This document shows positions 60,351 to 64,000 of a stretch of 64,000 nt of DNA, piece after piece (position 1 is the first letter of the stretch; every line of letters starts with the position of its first letter). A model generated the notes under the pieces. That model was not told the origin of the DNA. It ran no database searches and worked only from the letters and a program-made list of their open reading frames with translations. The DNA lies in the NCBI RefSeq assembly GCF_029873635.1, contig NC_080423.1, positions 111,555,087 to 111,619,086 of the forward strand. The letters are read 5' to 3'. The position numbers and the translations under genes are program-made. Source of the stretch: Malania oleifera (taxonomy: Eukaryota; Streptophyta; Magnoliopsida; Santalales; Ximeniaceae).

Positions 60351-60758
60351 TTTATCTTGGATTAGGTTCATTTATTCATATATCTCTTAAATGCACAAGG
60401 TTAATTAGATGAATGTACCTTGAATCTAGGGTTGTATCTATTTAATATATATATAACTTATTTATTAAGTACATGGAAAATGAAAAATCATTTTGTGCTT
60501 ATAAATAGACCCTTGAGATATTAGTACAACATAAACCAATTATCTTCATTCTCATCTTATCATTTTTCTTTTGAGTCTAGAGAGTTTATCAAGCAAAGAA
60601 AGATGTTTTTTTTATAGAGTTTTGGACTCCTCTGTTTGTACAGAATTGAAGAGAGTCATACAATTTAGATCGGACTGTTGTATCCTAGGGGAGATAAGTC
60701 TTGAGGAAATTTGTTGCACCAGTTCGTAGGGTAAGCTAATAAACCACAGAGGACTTGT
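60351..60758 (+). mobile_element. Copia L 3' LTR, remainder
   Basis: It continues from 57814 after LTR M and parallels 47715-48130. It has a TATA-like box (TTATAAATAGACCC near 60500) and GGGGAGATAAGTCTTGAGG. The match stops near 60758, short of the LTR end seen at 55634. Confidence 0.8.
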
Positions 60759-61861
60759 TGTAAAATGAAAAGAAAAGAAAATAAGAAGGAAATTCATTTT
60801 CGACTATATTTTCTCTTTATATCAAATACCATATAAAATAAAAAATTATTCTAGTATGATATTAAAAATTAAGAAAAATCAATTTTGATATATTTTTTAT
60901 TTATTTTTCTCATTTTCCTTTATATCCAAAAATGAAAAAATAGAATCCTTCTTATTTTCCTTTCTTTTTTCCAATATTTTTCAAGTTCCAAATGGGTTGT
61001 AAATGAATGTGTAAATGTTATATTGCTCCATAATTTTAAAGTTCAAATCAGTGACCAATCTAGAAAAGTCACTAGGTTAGTCGAATTTGGTCGAACTAGT
61101 GAATCAATCTAGTGGTTGAAACATAATATCATATGTATAATTATAAAATTAATGCTAATTATACATACTTTATATTAATCATTAAAAATAAAAAATAAAG
61201 TTAATCAGTAAAGCCTTTCCTAGAAAAAAAAAAACTTTTTTTTCCTATAAAAATAGTATTTGACTTATTATATAACATTAGTTTTATGTTTATACATATT
61301 TTTCTTTTAATTCTTTGAAAACTTAAAAAGAAAAAAATATGTTAAAAAATCCTTATTTCTGTATTTCAAAATGGTCAATACAGATATTCATTATATGCAA
61401 TTAAAGAATACATGAAATGCTTTTTTTTTTTTAGATAGGTGGAGGCAGATTGAAAAGTGCATATTTTTACTTTTTATACTTATATAATTCTTTCTTTAAA
61501 AAGTTTATTAAAAATAATAAAAAACACAAATACTTATTTCCTATAGGAGAACGGGGTATATTCGAAAGTAAAAATTTTCTCCCCTCATTTCATTCTCTCT
61601 CTCCCTCTCTATGTCTCTTAGGGAAGTGACTCTAGAGTCATTCACTGTCAAAATGAACAAAACTAACAATAGTGAGAGAAAGAGTATCCGTGAATTTAAG
61701 AGATTTATAAATGGTAAGTTGAGACTTGATTGAGAGACATTAAAAACGGATCATTTAGTTATTTAAATTTTTTAATTCGAAATAAAATTAAATTTCACAA
61801 TTTTTAAAAAAGAAGACTTGTAATTTAGTTAGTATTTGAAGTCCATTTATAAATTCATAAT

Positions 61862-61890
61862 TCGTGCATAGCACAGGTTCTCTACTAGCA
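61862..61890 (+). mobile_element. Possible Helitron 3' end (decayed)
   Basis: CGTGCATAGCACAGG can form a short GTGC/GCAC hairpin and is followed after about ten bases by CTAG, the layout of a plant Helitron 3' terminus. The next base is C rather than the expected T, and no 5' TC end was located. Weak call. Confidence 0.25.
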
Positions 61891-61912
61891 TTCAATAACA
61901 TTTAACAATATA

Positions 61913-62210
61913 AGTAAATAAAAAAGAAATCAATAAATTCAATTATTATTAGTGGTTGTCAAAATATTAGTACAATTAGTATTAGAAGTTACAAAAATTA
62001 AATTATAAATTTATGGAGAGATTTTAAAATACTAATTATTTTATTAATGCAGGTTCGCGACATAAGTGAATAAAAAATAAATTAATAAATTCAATTACTA
62101 TTAACGATTGCAAATAATGTTATTATAATCATTACTGGAGGTTACAAAAATTAAATTATAAATTTATTAGGAGATTTCAAAATACTAACATTTTATTACT
62201 GCATGTTTCT
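61913..62210. repeat. Two tandem copies of about 155 bases
   Basis: Both copies share AATAAATTCAATTA, then GTTACAAAAATTAAATTATA, GAGATTTNAAAATACTAA and TTTTATTANTGCA, offset by about 155 bases. A third partial match starts near 62455. Confidence 0.7.
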
Positions 62211-62870
62211 AAAATATAAATTATGTTATTTATTTTTTCAAAATTTTTATTTATAATAGTTATTGAAGTTATTATTTCTATTATCAATGATTAACAAAAA
62301 TTATTAATTCAATTATTAATGGTAAGGTTTTTTTATGTGTACAAATTTATAAGCATTCTTAGCTTTGAATATTGCTTCCACAAAGTGAAATTTTTTTAAA
62401 AATAATAATAATAATAATAATTATACCTAATGCATTAGACACTGTTAGTGAATAAAATATAAATCAATAAATTTACATATTATTATCTATTGTCCATAGA
62501 GTTGAGTCTAGAGGGGTGGTGAATAAACTTTTTTATGAATTTATACTTTTCTCTACAAAATAAAAAATTTTAATAAGATACAAATGATTATTTAATTAAT
62601 ATTTTATAAAAATAATTTTTGTCAAAATGAAAAGTTTAATATGGGCAATCCCATTATGAAAATAAAGTAGCTAAGCTAAGAATGATAAATCTGAAAAAAA
62701 AAAATGTAGAGTCGTTTTGGCTTGGGAAATGGATCAAAACGCGTGCATGTGACGTTGTGATATGGTCATATTTACTGTTTTTTATATTAAATAATAATAA
62801 TAATAATGTGAAGAATATAATAAAGAGATGGGAAAAGCACTGGATTCTTATGTGGCAGGGAGTGATTGGT

Positions 62871-63173
62871 TGATTTCACGTGGCAGGTAATGTTATTGGC
62901 CGAAACAGCTCGAAGGAAAAAAGAGAATCTGTATATGAATGAATGCGGAGGACTTCCTCCTGCTGCACTAAAGTCTAAAGCCGAAGCCGTGAAGGTGTAG
63001 GGCTCTCTAACCTACTTCTTAGCTCTATATAAATATTCTTAGCTCTATATAAATATTTGAAGGAAGAAGAAGCCTGTGTGTGTGTGTGTGTGTGTGTGTT
63101 TATGTTGCAGTGGAAATTGAAATTTCATTACTGAGATTTGAATTTATAAATTCAGTGATTAGTAATAGTAGAA
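62871..63173 (+). promoter_or_regulatory. Calnexin gene promoter and 5' leader
   Basis: It holds a G-box/ABRE-like CACGTGGC (62877-62884), an ATTGG (reverse CCAAT box) at 62895-62899, and a perfect 20-base tandem duplication (63016-63035, 63036-63055) that doubles the TATA box TATATAAAT. A (GT)n run at 63075-63099 lies in the probable 5' leader. CCAAT and CCACG (reverse strand) lie 11 bases apart; the ER-stress element ERSE has 9. That the site responds to ER stress is therefore only a suggestion. Confidence 0.6.
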
Positions 63174-64000
63174 ATGGGAGAGGGGAAACCAGTCCCTCTG
63201 CAGTCTATGATGCTCTTGCCCTTGTTCATCATAGCTTCTTGCCTCACCTCTCAGCTCTCCGCTTCTCATGATACGGTATTTATTTTATTTTATTTTAATT
63301 ATTTAGTTAATTACTTGATATCCTAGCTCCCTCCTCCTCCTCCTCCTTCAATCCAATCTATGCTGTACGGTTTGTTTATTTCTGTTTTCTTTTTCTTCTG
63401 AAATTCTGTTTGTGTTGTGGGGTTCTAGATCTTTTACGAGTCGTTTGACGAAGCATTTGATGGCCGCTGGATCGTGTCTACCAAAGAAGACTACAAAGGT
63501 TAGGTTTCATTCTGGATGGATCTGTTTTGTTTCCTTAATGTCGTATCTATATACTCTCTCTCTCTCTCCAGCATTCTTTTCTTTCCAGCTTTCTTCTTTA
63601 CGTTTACTTATATACCGTTGCTGTACATATCTTCTTTGTTGTCATTGCCTGCTGGTTTCTGAAAGAAGGAAATCCTATGACATTCATCTCTAGTTCATGC
63701 TTTGTTATGTGCTTGCGCGATGAGACGTGCATCTTTCTGTTATCGTTTATGGGCAACAAGTTTCAGGATGAACTCGCGCACACACACGCACACGCACACG
63801 CACACACTCTAATGAGACTTGTGAATGCATCATCCTTGGGCATTTTCATTTTCTAAGGAACCAAACTCCTAAGAAACTACTCGTTTATGCTGCCCATTCA
63901 TTCGACCTTCAATCGAAATCATGATATTATTGATATTTCTATGTGGATCGTTATCTGTTTCAAAGAAATTCTCTACGATTCTAATTTAAAGAAAAAAAAA
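63174..64000 (+). CDS. Calnexin, first two exons (gene continues beyond the window)
   Basis: Exon 1 (63174-63275) encodes 34 residues: MGEGKPVPLQ, a hydrophobic signal-peptide core (about residues 12-23) and a likely cleavage before SHDT. A phase-0 intron (63276-63428, GT..AG) follows. Exon 2 (63429-63498) encodes IFYESFDEAFDGRWIVSTKE and then DYK, the start of the calnexin/calreticulin lectin domain in its calnexin form. A phase-1 donor (GTTAGG) opens intron 2 at 63499, which runs to the window end. Calnexin is an ER-membrane chaperone that binds monoglucosylated glycans on folding glycoproteins and needs calcium. Only about 57 of the roughly 530-550 residues are visible. The P-domain and membrane anchor, which would confirm calnexin over calreticulin, lie outside, but the YESFDE-FDGRWIVS wording is calnexin-like. 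Confidence 0.88.
63775..63808. repeat. (CA)n/(CACG)n microsatellite in calnexin intron 2
   Basis: ACACAC units are interspersed with CACG over about 33 bases. No other feature is seen in the visible part of the intron. Confidence 0.9.

Larger units (their letters stand above)
60759..62870. other. AT-rich intergenic DNA
   Basis: No gene is seen. It includes poly-A/T runs, a CT-rich patch at 61596-61615, a Helitron-like end near 61890, two tandem copies at 61913-62210 and an (AAT)n run at 62402-62420. Confidence 0.6.

Overview
The window is nuclear DNA from a flowering plant, most likely a eudicot. It holds Tekay-like Ty3/gypsy chromovirus LTRs, SIRE-like and other Ty1/copia LTRs, an intronless PLS-class PPR gene, and the first two exons of a calnexin gene split by short AT-rich introns. 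I cannot name the species. About 90% of the window is retrotransposon. Only two host genes are supported: the PPR gene (49160-50776, +) and calnexin (from 63174, +, running off the right edge).

Layout. 1-5135 is a fold-back set of LTR fragments: a forward copy and then an inverted copy of sequence that also occurs at 7505-10575. 5135-5790 is a short tandem array plus another LTR fragment. 5790-36100 is a nested stack. A minus-strand Tat/Athila-like LTR (J) is split by an LTR (I). I is split by an old chromovirus (B, 9170-34937). B was entered separately by five LTRs: a SIRE-like solo LTR, C, D, E and G. E contains the 3' end of another chromovirus (F), and G contains solo LTR H. 36100-47168 is a minus-strand SIRE-like LTR and leader (K), entered by the best preserved element of the window (A, 38331-47110, TSD CATAA). 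47169-48235 is the tail of a copia element (Q) that K interrupted. The PPR gene follows. 51664-60758 holds a gypsy fragment, LTRs P and N, and a reduced copia element (L, same family as Q) whose 3' LTR contains LTR M. 60759-63173 is AT-rich intergenic DNA leading into the calnexin promoter.

The two genes are unrelated in function. The PPR protein should act in organelle RNA processing or editing; calnexin is an ER lectin chaperone. The transposons have no evident functional link to either.

I found no new gene system. The most noteworthy signals are in the LTRs. (1) Dense arrays of palindromes centred on GTCGAC lie just upstream of the TATA box in two unrelated LTR superfamilies. (2) A small inverted repeat, TGAGA-N4-TCTCA, is kept in nearly every chromovirus LTR even where surrounding sequence is lost. 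(3) Several LTR subfamilies carry a private minisatellite in the same slot. (4) One LTR (H) looks chimeric. (5) The indel-rich fold-back at the left edge may be an assembly artefact. All comparisons were made by eye; percentages are rough.
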